From a virus: 64,000 bases of DNA. Location of the stretch: IMG/VR virus record IMGVR_UViG_3300017917_002466, positions 124,001-188,000 of that record. One strand, written 5' to 3'. The notes under the pieces are model-generated. The model was not told where the DNA came from, did no database searches, and saw only the letters and a program-made list of their open reading frames with translations. Within the stretch, counting starts at the first letter, position 1. The number at the start of each line of letters is the position of its first letter. Both the position numbers and the translations under genes were made by a program. This document shows, in pieces, positions 50,302-58,847 of this stretch.

Positions 50302-51126
50302 TTACTCCTTGTCTACATCAACCCATTTCTGAATATAGTTTCTGTCTTGTGTGAAGATAGGAATTTCAGTATCAATAACATATTCTGTTCTTATTGTAGG
50401 ATTTCCAAGTATCTGTAGTCTATCTTCTTTTGATTTAGGAAATCCATCTTTATCATCCAAGTTATATGTGAGTCCATCTTTAATACAAACACTTCTTTTA
50501 TAGACGCAAGTTCCCCTTTTCTTGTGAGTTTCTGTATCATTCCAGTTGATACCTTTCTGTGAGAAAAGCATTTCCTGAATTGCTTCACAAGACTTATGGT
50601 CAAGTTCCTTGTGAGAGAAGTGGGCTCTTCCAACCATCTGAATAGAGTTGCGAGTACAGTCCTGCTGTCTCCAAATTATCACATTAACAACATCATCTTT
50701 CGGAACGTTAAATGCTCTGGCATCAAACAAAGCTGGCTTTTTATCATATCTTTCAGGAAATTTAGCCATAAACTCGTGATTAAAGAAAGCAGTTGCCATT
50801 GAAGCCGCAACAGACTCAACTTTACTTTTACGATAGTCAAACCAAGCACAGGTTTCAATTCTTGTATAATCAGTTAAAAGTAGCGTAATTTCATCGCTTT
50901 GAGTATAACCGAACGAACAACCTTCAATATTCTTTACAAGAGCTTGAGTTGTTCTTTGCATACATTCAATAAGATTATCGTCAAAAGGTCTATTCATTCC
51001 TCTTGTTAAAGTATGAAAAGCGCACCCATCCAAACGAATAATAACTGGTACGCGTCTAGTCAAATATATTTCGGTTGCCTTTTCATATTCTTTACATCTA
51101 TCGCCTAATGATCTTTTGTCTGACAT
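50302..51126 (-). CDS. thg1: tRNA(His) guanylyltransferase-like protein
   Basis: 274 residues from the ATG at 51126 (AAGGAG site). IRLDGCAFHTLTRGMNRPFD (first metal Asp), YTQSDEITLLLTDY (second catalytic S-D-E) and WFDYRKSKVESVAASMATAF are the hallmark blocks of Thg1. The enzyme adds G to the 5' end of tRNA(His), or repairs 5'-truncated tRNA by 3'-5' polymerisation. Probably part of a tRNA-repair set with the neighbouring genes. Confidence 0.92.
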   Translation of the reverse strand: MSDKRSLGDRCKEYEKATEIYLTRRVPVIIRLDGCAFHTLTRGMNRPFDDNLIECMQRTTQALVKNIEGCSFGYTQSDEITLLLTDYTRIETCAWFDYRKSKVESVAASMATAFFNHEFMAKFPERYDKKPALFDARAFNVPKDDVVNVIIWRQQDCTRNSIQMVGRAHFSHKELDHKSCEAIQEMLFSQKGINWNDTETHKKRGTCVYKRSVCIKDGLTYNLDDKDGFPKSKEDRLQILGNPTIRTEYVIDTEIPIFTQDRNYIQKWVDVDKE

Positions 51127-51140
51127 AGATACTCCTTGGT

Positions 51141-51170
51141 AATATAATATGGTCGCGGCTAGTTTGTCAA
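51141..51170 (-). promoter_or_regulatory. Sigma70-like promoter
   Basis: TTGACA / 18 bp / TATATT on the minus strand; the -35 sits in the palindrome GGCTAGTTTGTCAACTAGCC. Confidence 0.65.
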
Positions 51171-51181
51171 CTAGCCACAAC

Positions 51182-52108
51182 CTATTTGGTGAGAAGAGCT
51201 TCCAGTTTGTCAAGACGCTCCCAAACATCTTTAACAGAAATGTACTCTGTAGTCTGTTTTTTCATTCCACTCTCACTACCATACCATTGTTCAATAGCAT
51301 TAGCGAGAAGAACTTTAAGTTCTCCTGTTCTTGGTTGTGGGGAAATTGTGGTTTGATTAAGAGATTTCTTTTCAAGAATATCCAATCTTTCAAGAGCATA
51401 CTTCTCAAACCTTTCCCAAGTTCCCCAAGTACCTTCTCTCATACTTTTGGCTTCTTCTTTATTATTCATCAAATCAATAGTTCCGTTATCCAAAACCTGA
51501 TTGATTTGGTCAATGAGCCTCAATATTTGAGAAGCTTGTTTAACATCCATTCCAAACTGTTCAAGCATAAATTGTCTCTTAGGGTTTTCGGTTTTACCTC
51601 TTTTAATATCATTTCTCATACGATGAAGCTGTGCAAAAGCATAACCCTTAAAAGCCATTACTGTTCTAAGAGATAAAAACTTCTCAGCATTATCTCTTAG
51701 CATCCAAGCAATATCTGTACCAAAGGTAACCAAGTGTCTTCTAACAAAAAGACATTCAATAAGATTTGGTGAACCTTTAATTCCAGTAAGATAAAAAAAT
51801 CTAACTAAACTATTCCACTCTCCTTCAACATCAGTCTTACCATCAGGAGTAAGAATTCTACTTTTTTCTCCTTTGACTTCTTTACTTTCAAAATTGGGAA
51901 CATTATCAAAACCAATTACATATCCGTACTTTTGAGGAAAAAGATGGACTTCTTGTGGCATAACTAATGCGACAATATCAATATCTGATTGCGGAGTATT
52001 AAGTCCATAAGCTTGGCTTCCGACAATACACTCATAAAGTAAATTTTCTCTAATCCAAAGTTCTTGTTTTTGAAATTTTTCTTGAACAAATAAATCCGTG
52101 TAAATCAT
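51182..52108 (-). CDS. RlaP-like nucleotidyltransferase
   Basis: 308 residues. CIVGSQAYGLNTPQSDIDIV (G-S-x-A-x-G...S-D-x-D, residues 29-48) is the pol-beta-type catalytic start of the COG3541/RlaP family (RNA-ligase-associated). PNLIECLFV and the helical C-terminal part also fit. Likely acts on RNA ends. Confidence 0.85.
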   Translation of the reverse strand: MIYTDLFVQEKFQKQELWIRENLLYECIVGSQAYGLNTPQSDIDIVALVMPQEVHLFPQKYGYVIGFDNVPNFESKEVKGEKSRILTPDGKTDVEGEWNSLVRFFYLTGIKGSPNLIECLFVRRHLVTFGTDIAWMLRDNAEKFLSLRTVMAFKGYAFAQLHRMRNDIKRGKTENPKRQFMLEQFGMDVKQASQILRLIDQINQVLDNGTIDLMNNKEEAKSMREGTWGTWERFEKYALERLDILEKKSLNQTTISPQPRTGELKVLLANAIEQWYGSESGMKKQTTEYISVKDVWERLDKLEALLTK

Positions 52109-52277
52109 TATATCCTTCCTTTTTGAAAACCTTTATCTTTTCATTTCGTTGTTTCGGAATAGGACATCTTTCAAATCCATAAATCAACCATTGGCTTTGA
52201 CACCACTCTTCATCACGACTATCCATATCCCAGTATGGACAAACTATTTTCCCAACTGAACATTTATGTTTCTTCAT
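52050..52277 (-). CDS. Cys-cluster phage protein
   Basis: 75 residues: CSVGKIVCPYWDMDSRDEEW, then CQ...CPIP, a four-Cys cluster like those in 46855-47295. Overlaps 51182-52108 by 59 bases. Confidence 0.65.
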   Translation of the reverse strand: MKKHKCSVGKIVCPYWDMDSRDEEWCQSQWLIYGFERCPIPKQRNEKIKVFKKEGYNDLHGFICSRKISKTRTLD

Positions 52278-52434
52278 AAATCTTCTTTCCTTTGTCTATC
52301 GCAAAAGTTTCAATCCATGAACCAGATACTTCCTTTGAAGCTTCCTTTGCTTTCTTCTTGGTTGAATACACTCCATAAATGGACTGTGGATTGAACTGGC
52401 AACAGTAGAACATGACTATGTAGACTTTCTTCAT
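52264..52434 (-). CDS. Hypothetical microprotein
   Basis: 56 residues: MKKVYIVMFYCCQFNPQSIY, then a Lys-rich helix; a small strand-helix-strand protein. The ATG at 52434 has GGGGA upstream. Confidence 0.6.
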   Translation of the reverse strand: MKKVYIVMFYCCQFNPQSIYGVYSTKKKAKEASKEVSGSWIETFAIDKGKKIYEET

Positions 52435-52669
52435 TTATTTTCCCCTTATAAGTCTTCCAACACTTTGCCATTTCTTTACGAAGTTTGCAATCAGTGATAT
52501 AACCAAAACCAAGATGCTTACTACACCGTTTCTTGTAAAGACCATTAACGTCATTACACTGCAGTTCCTGACTGGTATGCTGATAAGGACAATGAAGTTC
52601 CTCAATCGGGAGAGGCTTCTCACCATTAAGCCAATCCTTGTAAGCGACTCCAAACTTTGAGAAGTGAAT
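52310..52669 (-). CDS. Coding-like frame without a standard start
   Basis: The frame from 52669 encodes a credible soluble sequence: HFSKFGVAYKDWLNGEKPLP, then ELHCPYQH, with Cys pairs. It has an AAGGA site 6 bases before an ATT. No ATG, GTG or TTG begins it, and it continues 125 bases into the next gene. Possibly an ATT start, a lost start, or a frameshifted gene. The competing frame 52435-52653 is Val/Ile/Arg-rich and less gene-like. Confidence 0.4.
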   Translation of the reverse strand: MHFSKFGVAYKDWLNGEKPLPIEELHCPYQHTSQELQCNDVNGLYKKRCSKHLGFGYITDCKLRKEMAKCWKTYKGKINEESLHSHVLLLPVQSTVHLWSVFNQEESKGSFKGSIWFMD

Positions 52670-52687
52670 AGTTTTTCCTTCTATAGT

Positions 52688-52981
52688 TTAATTCTTTTTC
52701 TTCCAAATTCCAGTACTAAAACAATTATTACACAAAATCTTCATTGGTCGACCAACCCAAGCATGAAATATATCGCTTGGCTTTACTTCAAGAGCCATCC
52801 ATCCACCGTCCAGTTCAAAATTTGAATCCCAATGAGTTTCTAGTTTGCGACCACAACAGCAACAGAAATGAACAATGCGAATGCCTTTATCTTTTATAGA
52901 TTGGACTCTGGCGGTTCTTTGTAGCCTTCGGTCCTCGGCAGTTTCAATCCGTCCGATATTTTCATCTGTGCCTTCAAACAT
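52688..52981 (-). CDS. Zinc-ribbon phage protein
   Basis: 97 residues from the ATG at 52981, right behind the stop of 52983-53816. FCCCCGRKLETH...CNNCFS gives a zinc ribbon. Coupled to the ArdC-like gene. Confidence 0.7.
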   Translation of the reverse strand: MFEGTDENIGRIETAEDRRLQRTARVQSIKDKGIRIVHFCCCCGRKLETHWDSNFELDGGWMALEVKPSDIFHAWVGRPMKILCNNCFSTGIWKKKN

Positions 52982-52982
52982 T

Positions 52983-53816
52983 TTATTGACACTTTTCGTT
53001 TTCGTCCAGAATGAGATTGATAGCTTTTCCAATTCTGCTGACAAGAGGAATCACAGCATCAACAGTTTCCTTCTTCAAGTTGTCAGCATACTTGTCAATG
53101 TATTCGTATGTGTTCTTTGTACCAGCCTTCAAACCAAACATCCTCATAAGTACGGCTGCTCCGAACTCTGCGACAATCTCTTGGTTAGAATCTTGACCAG
53201 CCTTGATTGCTCCCTGCACCTTCTCGTCTGCGGCATGGACAAGTTCGTGAAAAAATGCCTGCTGGTCGTCCGTTGCCATCACAATTTCTTTGCGTTCAGG
53301 TGAGAAGTATGCATAGAAAGAAGGGTTATCAAATCCCTGCCTGACCTTCATCCCCCAATTTTTTGCGACCTTCTCACAGAGGAACTGTGGCATTTCCTTG
53401 TCAACCTTGTAGTCTACATCTTTCCCTTCAGTCTTTTCCACTCCCCAAACTGCGATAGGGTTGAAGCCCACCAAAATCGGAATCTTCTTTTCCTTTCCAT
53501 CCTTATCCAGTACAGGCTTCCCGTCGTTGTCAAGGACTGGCTTCAGCCAAAGCTTCGGGGCGATGATACAGAAGTTCCCCGCCTTCGTAACCTTGCGTCC
53601 AACCTTGAACCAAGCCCTCGGGCCTCTTGCGTCAAAAGTACCGTGACGCATCATAATCAGTCGGTTCAGGATTGACCAGTTGTCAGAAGGAATGTCTATA
53701 CCTCTGCGGAACATAGACTTCGCCACAGTCTCCAAAGACTCTGGCTCCTTGAACATCTTCAACAGCCCTTCAATTTCCCCTCGCACCTTGTCGTTGGACA
53801 ACATACTTCTGGCCAT
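52983..53816 (-). CDS. ArdC-like antirestriction/metallopeptidase protein
   Basis: 277 residues. FFHELVHAADE (residues 187-197) is the HExxH zinc helix, and EIVAEFGAAVL the third-ligand helix, as in the peptidase part of ArdC. The N-terminal 120 residues resemble the ssDNA-binding part (LNRLIMMRH, then ARGPRAWFKVGRKVTKAG). ArdC protects incoming DNA from restriction. Own promoter 53842-53870. Confidence 0.8.
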   Translation of the reverse strand: MARSMLSNDKVRGEIEGLLKMFKEPESLETVAKSMFRRGIDIPSDNWSILNRLIMMRHGTFDARGPRAWFKVGRKVTKAGNFCIIAPKLWLKPVLDNDGKPVLDKDGKEKKIPILVGFNPIAVWGVEKTEGKDVDYKVDKEMPQFLCEKVAKNWGMKVRQGFDNPSFYAYFSPERKEIVMATDDQQAFFHELVHAADEKVQGAIKAGQDSNQEIVAEFGAAVLMRMFGLKAGTKNTYEYIDKYADNLKKETVDAVIPLVSRIGKAINLILDENEKCQ

Positions 53817-53841
53817 ACAAACCTTCCTTTCTTATGATTAT

Positions 53842-53870
53842 AATATACATCAAAGGAAAGAAAATGTCAA
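53842..53870 (-). promoter_or_regulatory. Sigma70-like promoter
   Basis: TTGACA / 17 bp / TATATT on the minus strand, upstream of 52983-53816. Confidence 0.85.
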
Positions 53871-53886
53871 GAGGAAAATAAAAAAG

Positions 53887-53913
53887 ATTGCCGGGCTTAA
53901 GACCCGGCAATCT
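53887..53913 (-). terminator. Rho-independent terminator
   Basis: GATTGCCGGG and CCCGGCAATC pair perfectly; the minus strand goes on TTTTTTATTTT. Ends the SPFH transcript (53989-55188). Confidence 0.95.
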
Positions 53914-53988
53914 CCAGTCCGTGAGTGGTTTGGGACGCTCAAGCAAGAAGCGCTAGCGTACTTGCCTGCTGTGTTGCTCCCGCCTTGT

Positions 53989-55188
53989 TCACTTCGTGTT
54001 TCCTGCTCCTTCAACACCCAAGTCAAGCGCAAGGTCTTTGGCTGTCTTGGCTGTCAGGAGATTGACAAGTTCATTAGCCCCTGAAGCCGACCTGCTATTA
54101 CCTTCACCCATGACAACAGTCGGAACCCAGTTACCAGCATAACCCTTGATAGCTTCAGCATATGCCTTGTTGATTTCAACAATTGCCTCAATCTTCTGTT
54201 CAAGGGCTCCGTTAGCCTGCATAACAAGCCTCTTATATGATGCCTCACCTTCTCCACGAAGGATGTTTGCACGCTTCTCCTGCTCGGCGGTCTTTGCTTC
54301 AAGTGTAGCAACTTCAAGCTTCTGCTGAGCTTCTGTTACTGCCGTTGCTTTAATTACTTCTTGATCCCACTTTGCCTTGGCTGCATCGGCCTCTCCGTTC
54401 TTGGCAACAGTGATAGCCCTCTGCTCGGCCTTCTTGGCTTCTGCTATGGAAGTTTGAACGTCCATTGTAATCTGTTGCTGTTGCTTAATCTGGTCTTCAA
54501 CAGCCTTGTCATACGGAAGCTGGTCAATCGCAAAGTTGAAGGTACGGATTCCGAAGTCCTTGATGGCTGACTCTTCCTGACGGGCAAGAAGTCCACTACT
54601 ATCTTTGACAATCTCAACCAAAGTTACAGTCTTCTCTGCACCTGTCATTTGGTCATTGGTCTTAACTTCTTTAGAGATAGTCTTGTACACACCATTGGAA
54701 ATCTGGTCTTCTACATATGAGATAAGGTAGTTGCGCTTCTCGGCATAAGACTCCTTGGAACTCATAAGAGGGCCAGTCATATAGATTGCCTTGTTCACAA
54801 TAGTCTGAATCAACTGAGTTTCAAGGGATGCCTGATTACTAAACTTATTCTGAACCTTGGTAAGATAATCCTTATTCAGTGGCATTTCATACTGAACTGA
54901 TCCCATCATTGTTCCGTGTCCACCATCATTGAAACGAACGGAAGTCTTGAACTGATAGATGGAACGCTTCTTGTACTTGGTGACCTTTCCGAAACCTTGC
55001 CACTTGATACCTGCATCGGTATACCAAGCGAGCTTTCCTGCGATGGGTGACTGAATACAAGCGATTTCGTCAGTATCTACGTTCTCAAAGATGTTACCCG
55101 CAAAAGCGATAACAATGATACCGACGACTACGATACTAACGATAGATGCAATTACTCCAACCGGATTGCGCTTCAATTGCTGGGTCAT
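53989..55188 (-). CDS. SPFH/Band 7 membrane protein
   Basis: 399 residues. Membrane helix at 12-32 (IASIVSIVVVGIIVIAFAGN), SPFH domain at about 35-220, and an Ala/Glu/Lys coiled coil (EAKKAEQRAITVAKNGEADA) at 225-330, the prohibitin/flotillin plan. Phage SPFH proteins may scaffold or protect membranes. Coupled to 55192-55422. Confidence 0.88.
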   Translation of the reverse strand: MTQQLKRNPVGVIASIVSIVVVGIIVIAFAGNIFENVDTDEIACIQSPIAGKLAWYTDAGIKWQGFGKVTKYKKRSIYQFKTSVRFNDGGHGTMMGSVQYEMPLNKDYLTKVQNKFSNQASLETQLIQTIVNKAIYMTGPLMSSKESYAEKRNYLISYVEDQISNGVYKTISKEVKTNDQMTGAEKTVTLVEIVKDSSGLLARQEESAIKDFGIRTFNFAIDQLPYDKAVEDQIKQQQQITMDVQTSIAEAKKAEQRAITVAKNGEADAAKAKWDQEVIKATAVTEAQQKLEVATLEAKTAEQEKRANILRGEGEASYKRLVMQANGALEQKIEAIVEINKAYAEAIKGYAGNWVPTVVMGEGNSRSASGANELVNLLTAKTAKDLALDLGVEGAGNTK

Positions 55189-55191
55189 AAA

Positions 55192-55422
55192 CTAACTTCT
55201 CCTTTTGGTTTTGATTGTTTTACGAATTTCACGAGCTTCTTTTTCCAAATCAACTTCAGAGGATTCCTGATTGAGTTCGCGAATTTCACTCTGAATCTTC
55301 TGTTCCTTTTGGAACATTGGGAACATCTTGGTTCCTTTTAGTGACGGGACTAACATTTGAGTGACAATTAGAATCATCACCGTCACGCATACAGCGAACT
55401 CAAACAGTGAAAGAAAGAACAT
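55192..55422 (-). CDS. Membrane-anchored coiled-coil protein
   Basis: 76 residues: membrane helix at 5-25 (LFEFAVCVTVMILIVTQML), then a charged coil. Three bases from the SPFH start; likely its partner in the membrane. Confidence 0.7.
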   Translation of the reverse strand: MFFLSLFEFAVCVTVMILIVTQMLVPSLKGTKMFPMFQKEQKIQSEIRELNQESSEVDLEKEAREIRKTIKTKRRS

Positions 55423-55457
55423 ACCTTGACCTCCTTTCTTTTTTAAAACTTTAAATA

Positions 55458-56312
55458 TTATTCACCATCAACACAATCATAACCACAATCAGGACAATTA
55501 TAGATTTTACCATTCTTGCCGTTTTCAATATTCATTTCACACCCACATTCTGGACAATCATTATCTTCTTCATCTTCTTCTGTACCAATGAGTAAAAGCT
55601 CATAATCGCAAGAATCAGCTATCAACTCTCCTTTTTTATTAGTAAGACCTTCGCTAATTAATATATCTTGTAACAAACAAGCAGCTGTATAACCAATGCT
55701 TAAACCTTTTTGAATTGTAAAAGGGTTTGCGTTTCCTTCATCATAAACTAATTTAACAGTTTTAGTAAAGTATTTTTCTTTCAATTCTTTTTTGTGTTTT
55801 TCTTTTGCTTCTTTTGCTTCCTCTGCTTCTTTTTTTCTAGCTAATCTTTTTTCTTCTGCTTTATTTGTTACTTCATATTCTTCTTCGTATTCTTGATTTT
55901 CCAAATATTCTTCTGTTGATTGAAAAGAATCTTGATAATCTTCTCTATTCGGCGTTAGAGAATCATCAAGCTCTTGTAGTCTCTCAAGCTCCTTATCAAG
56001 CTTCTTTTGATTTCTCTTGCTTATAAAAGAACCAGCGGAAATGCCGGCTCCAAAAGAAAGAGATTCGTTTCTACTGTTTCTCTTTTCATTATCCGATCTT
56101 TTTCTTTCAGCATCTTTTTCGTTTCTCATCCTTCTTTCATAGTCACCAATCGTTTCAGTTGATCTTGAACCACAACTCAAACACTTCCTGTCTTTGAAAG
56201 ATTTTGAAGGGCAACTATTATTACTACATCCAGTACTACCACAATCTTTGCATCGGTATATCCAACCGCTGCATCTAATATGATTATGGACTGCTTCACA
56301 CAAAGTTTTCAT
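55458..56312 (-). CDS. Multi-zinc-ribbon protein with charged centre
   Basis: 284 residues. N-terminal Cys clusters (YRCKDCGSTGCSNNSC, then CLSCGS), a long Glu/Lys helix (160-195), and a C-terminal zinc ribbon (CPECGCEMN...CPDCGYDC). Possibly a structural or nucleic-acid-binding adaptor. No family assigned. Confidence 0.75.
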   Translation of the reverse strand: MKTLCEAVHNHIRCSGWIYRCKDCGSTGCSNNSCPSKSFKDRKCLSCGSRSTETIGDYERRMRNEKDAERKRSDNEKRNSRNESLSFGAGISAGSFISKRNQKKLDKELERLQELDDSLTPNREDYQDSFQSTEEYLENQEYEEEYEVTNKAEEKRLARKKEAEEAKEAKEKHKKELKEKYFTKTVKLVYDEGNANPFTIQKGLSIGYTAACLLQDILISEGLTNKKGELIADSCDYELLLIGTEEDEEDNDCPECGCEMNIENGKNGKIYNCPDCGYDCVDGE

Positions 56313-56322
56313 ATTAAACCTT

Positions 56323-57489
56323 TTATATCTTATCTAAGCAACTTTTGAGATAATTAAAATAATCTTGATCTTCTGTCATAGACTTGGAAATATTATTGCT
56401 AAGTTTACAAACAGGTAGTCCATTAACAGAAATCTGCTTACAAACATTTTGTAGTGGCTCAAGTCCAAGATCATTAGATAAATAAGTTCCAATCCCGAAC
56501 ATAGTTTTTATTCTATGATTAAAACGAATAGCTAACTCAAACATCTTTGGAAAATCAAGTCCGTCAGAAAAAATCAATACCTTATTTTTTGGGTTAATTC
56601 CCAAAGCATTATAGTGATTTAGTACCATCTCACCCCAGACTATAGGATCACCAGAGTCGTGCCTCAAACCAGAACTTCTATTAGCAATATCTGGTGATAG
56701 ATCAAGTAACATTTTTTTATCACCTAACGTATCAGACAAAAGAATTCCTAAATCATTTCCATAAAAATCTAACCAAGTTTCAATCGCCATTTTCTGACTG
56801 TTCATAGGATGAGTAAAGGCTTGGAACAAAGTAAAAAACTCGTGTGCCATTGTGCCTATAGGTTTGATATTGAAACGCCTTGCCAAATCCACATCACTAG
56901 TTCCAATAATAACTCCATTATCAGCAAGATTTTTTGTTATGAACTCGTGCCATTCTGTAGTGTACGCTCTCCTACCCCCAAATTCTGCAATCAAAGGAGT
57001 ATAGCCATTCTTGCGTTCAAATTCTTTGAACATCGCAATTTTCTGAACAAGCCTATTTCTACCTTCAGAAATAAGATTATCATTAATAGGATTTACATTC
57101 CTACTATAAACCTCATGTACAATTTTCAAAACAAATATTTCAAATAGACTTACGTTTGTTAATGGTCCTTCCATTTCAATAGCCAAATTCCCATCTTTCT
57201 CACCAACATTAATATAATGCCTTTTGAGTCTGAAATCATCAAGATAGTTTATAAAACATTCACTAAAATAAGGAATAACAGCAAGATATTCAAGTTCATC
57301 ATTAGTAAAATTCAAATCACATAAACAGTCGATCTCATCTTCAATCTCTTTTTTAAATGGTAAGAGATTGATTCCGACATTTCTACACTTGAATTTATAC
57401 TTTGCTAATACATTAGGAAACTTCTGAAAAAAGATATTCAACATCGTCAGTTTGTAATAGTCTTGACTCAATAAACTTTTGATTATCAT
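56323..57489 (-). CDS. pncB: Nicotinate phosphoribosyltransferase
   Basis: 388 residues, near the bacterial PncB length. LLSQDYYKLTMLNIFFQKFP start, EFGGRRAYTTEWHEF, GTSDVDLARRFNIKPIGTMA (catalytic His region AHEFF), SGLRHDSGDPIVWGE and FSDGLD are signature PncB blocks; nicotinamide phosphoribosyltransferases lack this pattern. Makes nicotinate mononucleotide from nicotinate and PRPP. Second step of the NAD block, with PncA (62145), NadD (60408) and NadE (61345). Own promoter 57572-57600. Confidence 0.9.
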   Translation of the reverse strand: MIIKSLLSQDYYKLTMLNIFFQKFPNVLAKYKFKCRNVGINLLPFKKEIEDEIDCLCDLNFTNDELEYLAVIPYFSECFINYLDDFRLKRHYINVGEKDGNLAIEMEGPLTNVSLFEIFVLKIVHEVYSRNVNPINDNLISEGRNRLVQKIAMFKEFERKNGYTPLIAEFGGRRAYTTEWHEFITKNLADNGVIIGTSDVDLARRFNIKPIGTMAHEFFTLFQAFTHPMNSQKMAIETWLDFYGNDLGILLSDTLGDKKMLLDLSPDIANRSSGLRHDSGDPIVWGEMVLNHYNALGINPKNKVLIFSDGLDFPKMFELAIRFNHRIKTMFGIGTYLSNDLGLEPLQNVCKQISVNGLPVCKLSNNISKSMTEDQDYFNYLKSCLDKI

Positions 57490-57571
57490 TCAATTCCTCT
57501 TTCTTACTTCAATACACTTTCAATACGATTCTTTATTGCGGTCTTTAATTGAAGTTCCTTTTTATACATCT

Positions 57572-57600
57572 AATATAAATCAAGGTAAAGGATTTGTCAA
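57572..57600 (-). promoter_or_regulatory. Sigma70-like promoter of pncB
   Basis: TTGACA / 17 bp / TATATT on the minus strand. Confidence 0.8.
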
Positions 57601-57601
57601 G

Positions 57602-57814
57602 TTATTTCTTTCTTGCTTCTCTAAATTGTTTCAATTGTTCAAGCTTACCATTTAAAAACTTAGCTGGTAAAAAGAAAATATCTCCACACACTTGAAGAAA
57701 TTCCACAATAGGTTCAAGTGTTTCAATTGCAACAACAAGTTCTTTATCAGCAATTGCTTCACCAACACGAAGTCTATTCAAAACATCCGAAGTTGTTTGA
57801 TGTTCGGATTTCAT
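57602..57814 (-). CDS. Hypothetical phage protein
   Basis: 70 residues, helical (LRVGEAIADKELVVAIETLE). Overlaps 57811-57993 (ATGA-type). Unknown function. Confidence 0.65.
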   Translation of the reverse strand: MKSEHQTTSDVLNRLRVGEAIADKELVVAIETLEPIVEFLQVCGDIFFLPAKFLNGKLEQLKQFREARKK

Positions 57815-57993
57815 CTATCCTCCCTTCCAAAAGTCTCCATCCAATATGTTAAAATTTTAATAGATTCTTTATTATTAACTTTAAACTTCTTTTCAATATA
57901 TGGAGCAGCTCCAAACATGTTAGTTTTACCTGACTCTCTTAATTCATCAAGAAAGTCAAGATGATCTTGAGTTACATAATCTGGTCTTGACAT
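57811..57993 (-). CDS. Hypothetical phage protein
   Basis: 60 residues: MSRPDYVTQDHLDFLDELRE, then IKILTYWMETFG; small helical protein with a winged-helix feel. Part of the coupled run 57602-58158. Confidence 0.65.
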   Translation of the reverse strand: MSRPDYVTQDHLDFLDELRESGKTNMFGAAPYIEKKFKVNNKESIKILTYWMETFGREDR

Positions 57994-58158
57994 TTAATCA
58001 TTCTCCATTGGTAGTGATTCTACAATTAATTTTCTTCCCCACTTAATATCCAGTTCTTCAATAGTAAAAGCTCTTCCTTTATCAATTTCATTTAGTTGAT
58101 GTACAATTTTGATTTCATCATTATCAGCATAATGAATTTTAGCAGGAAAATTAATCAT
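57994..58158 (-). CDS. Hypothetical microprotein
   Basis: 54 residues: MINFPAKIHYADNDEIKIVH, ending in an acidic stretch. Stop TAA adjoins the ATG of 57811-57993. Confidence 0.6.
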   Translation of the reverse strand: MINFPAKIHYADNDEIKIVHQLNEIDKGRAFTIEELDIKWGRKLIVESLPMEND

Positions 58159-58185
58159 GACTTAGACTCCTTCGTTTAGAATAAT

Positions 58186-58554
58186 TTAAATTACCCTCAT
58201 ATAAAGAGTTTTGAAATACTTACCGTATTCAATACTATCGTCTATCATTAAATCAATATTTTGTTGCTTACAATATTTGGCTTTAGCATAGTTCCAATCT
58301 TCATTTTTGAAAAATGGATCATTAGGAGTCTTCCAATAAACTTCTTTACCTTGCGAAAGAAGATCGTCTGCTATGCTATAAAAATGAGTGTATTGAATTC
58401 CAAATTCTTTTAATTGAGATTCTATTTCAGGAGTTCTTTGCGAACCAGTTATAATGTAAACATTATGACCTTGTTCAATCAACCTTTTAGTAAAGGTTGT
58501 AAAAAACTTTGGCTTTGCATCAATTGTGTTATGTATGTCTACTCCGAACCGCAT
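58186..58554 (-). CDS. HAD-like phosphatase-fold protein, atypical active site
   Basis: 122 residues. GVDIHNTI (motif I), YIITGSQRT (motif II) and LMIDDSIEYGKYF (motif IV) outline a small HAD or 5'-nucleotidase fold. The second Asp of D-x-D-x-T is His here (D-I-H-N-T), so classic phosphatase activity is doubtful. Confidence 0.7.
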   Translation of the reverse strand: MRFGVDIHNTIDAKPKFFTTFTKRLIEQGHNVYIITGSQRTPEIESQLKEFGIQYTHFYSIADDLLSQGKEVYWKTPNDPFFKNEDWNYAKAKYCKQQNIDLMIDDSIEYGKYFKTLYMRVI

Positions 58555-58561
58555 AACAACT

Positions 58562-58795
58562 TTAAGCCTTTCTAAACCAATCCCACAAATAGTTCTTTCC
58601 CTTAAACTCTGGCTGGAGACTAAAGCTGTCTATTGTATTGTACTCTCCGTACACATCAACCCAATCCCCTCGGAACCCTTTGATTTTGTAGGTCTTGTTT
58701 TTGAAGAAAGCACATCCGACTGGGTCAGAAATTTCTGGAACATCTCGTTCTGCAAGGAGAAAATCATTTGGAACAATTACCTCAAAGCATTCCAT
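58562..58795 (-). CDS. Hypothetical phage protein
   Basis: 77 residues, beta-rich (CAFFKNKTYKIKGFRGDWVD), resembling small SH3-like phage proteins. Promoter 58819-58847. Confidence 0.65.
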   Translation of the reverse strand: MECFEVIVPNDFLLAERDVPEISDPVGCAFFKNKTYKIKGFRGDWVDVYGEYNTIDSFSLQPEFKGKNYLWDWFRKA

Positions 58796-58818
58796 AAACG
58801 TATCCTTTCTATGTAACT

Positions 58819-58847
58819 AATATAATATCTGTGAAAGGATTTGTCAA
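58819..58847 (-). promoter_or_regulatory. Sigma70-like promoter
   Basis: TTGACA / 17 bp / TATATT on the minus strand, upstream of 58562-58795. Confidence 0.8.

Noticed and set aside
55192-55422. Toxin-antitoxin pair with 53989-55188
   Set aside because: The large partner is a standard SPFH protein and the small one a membrane coil; nothing points to a toxin.
56323-57489. Nicotinamide phosphoribosyltransferase (NAMPT)
   Set aside because: The sequence blocks and length fit PncB instead, and a nicotinamidase is present to supply nicotinate.
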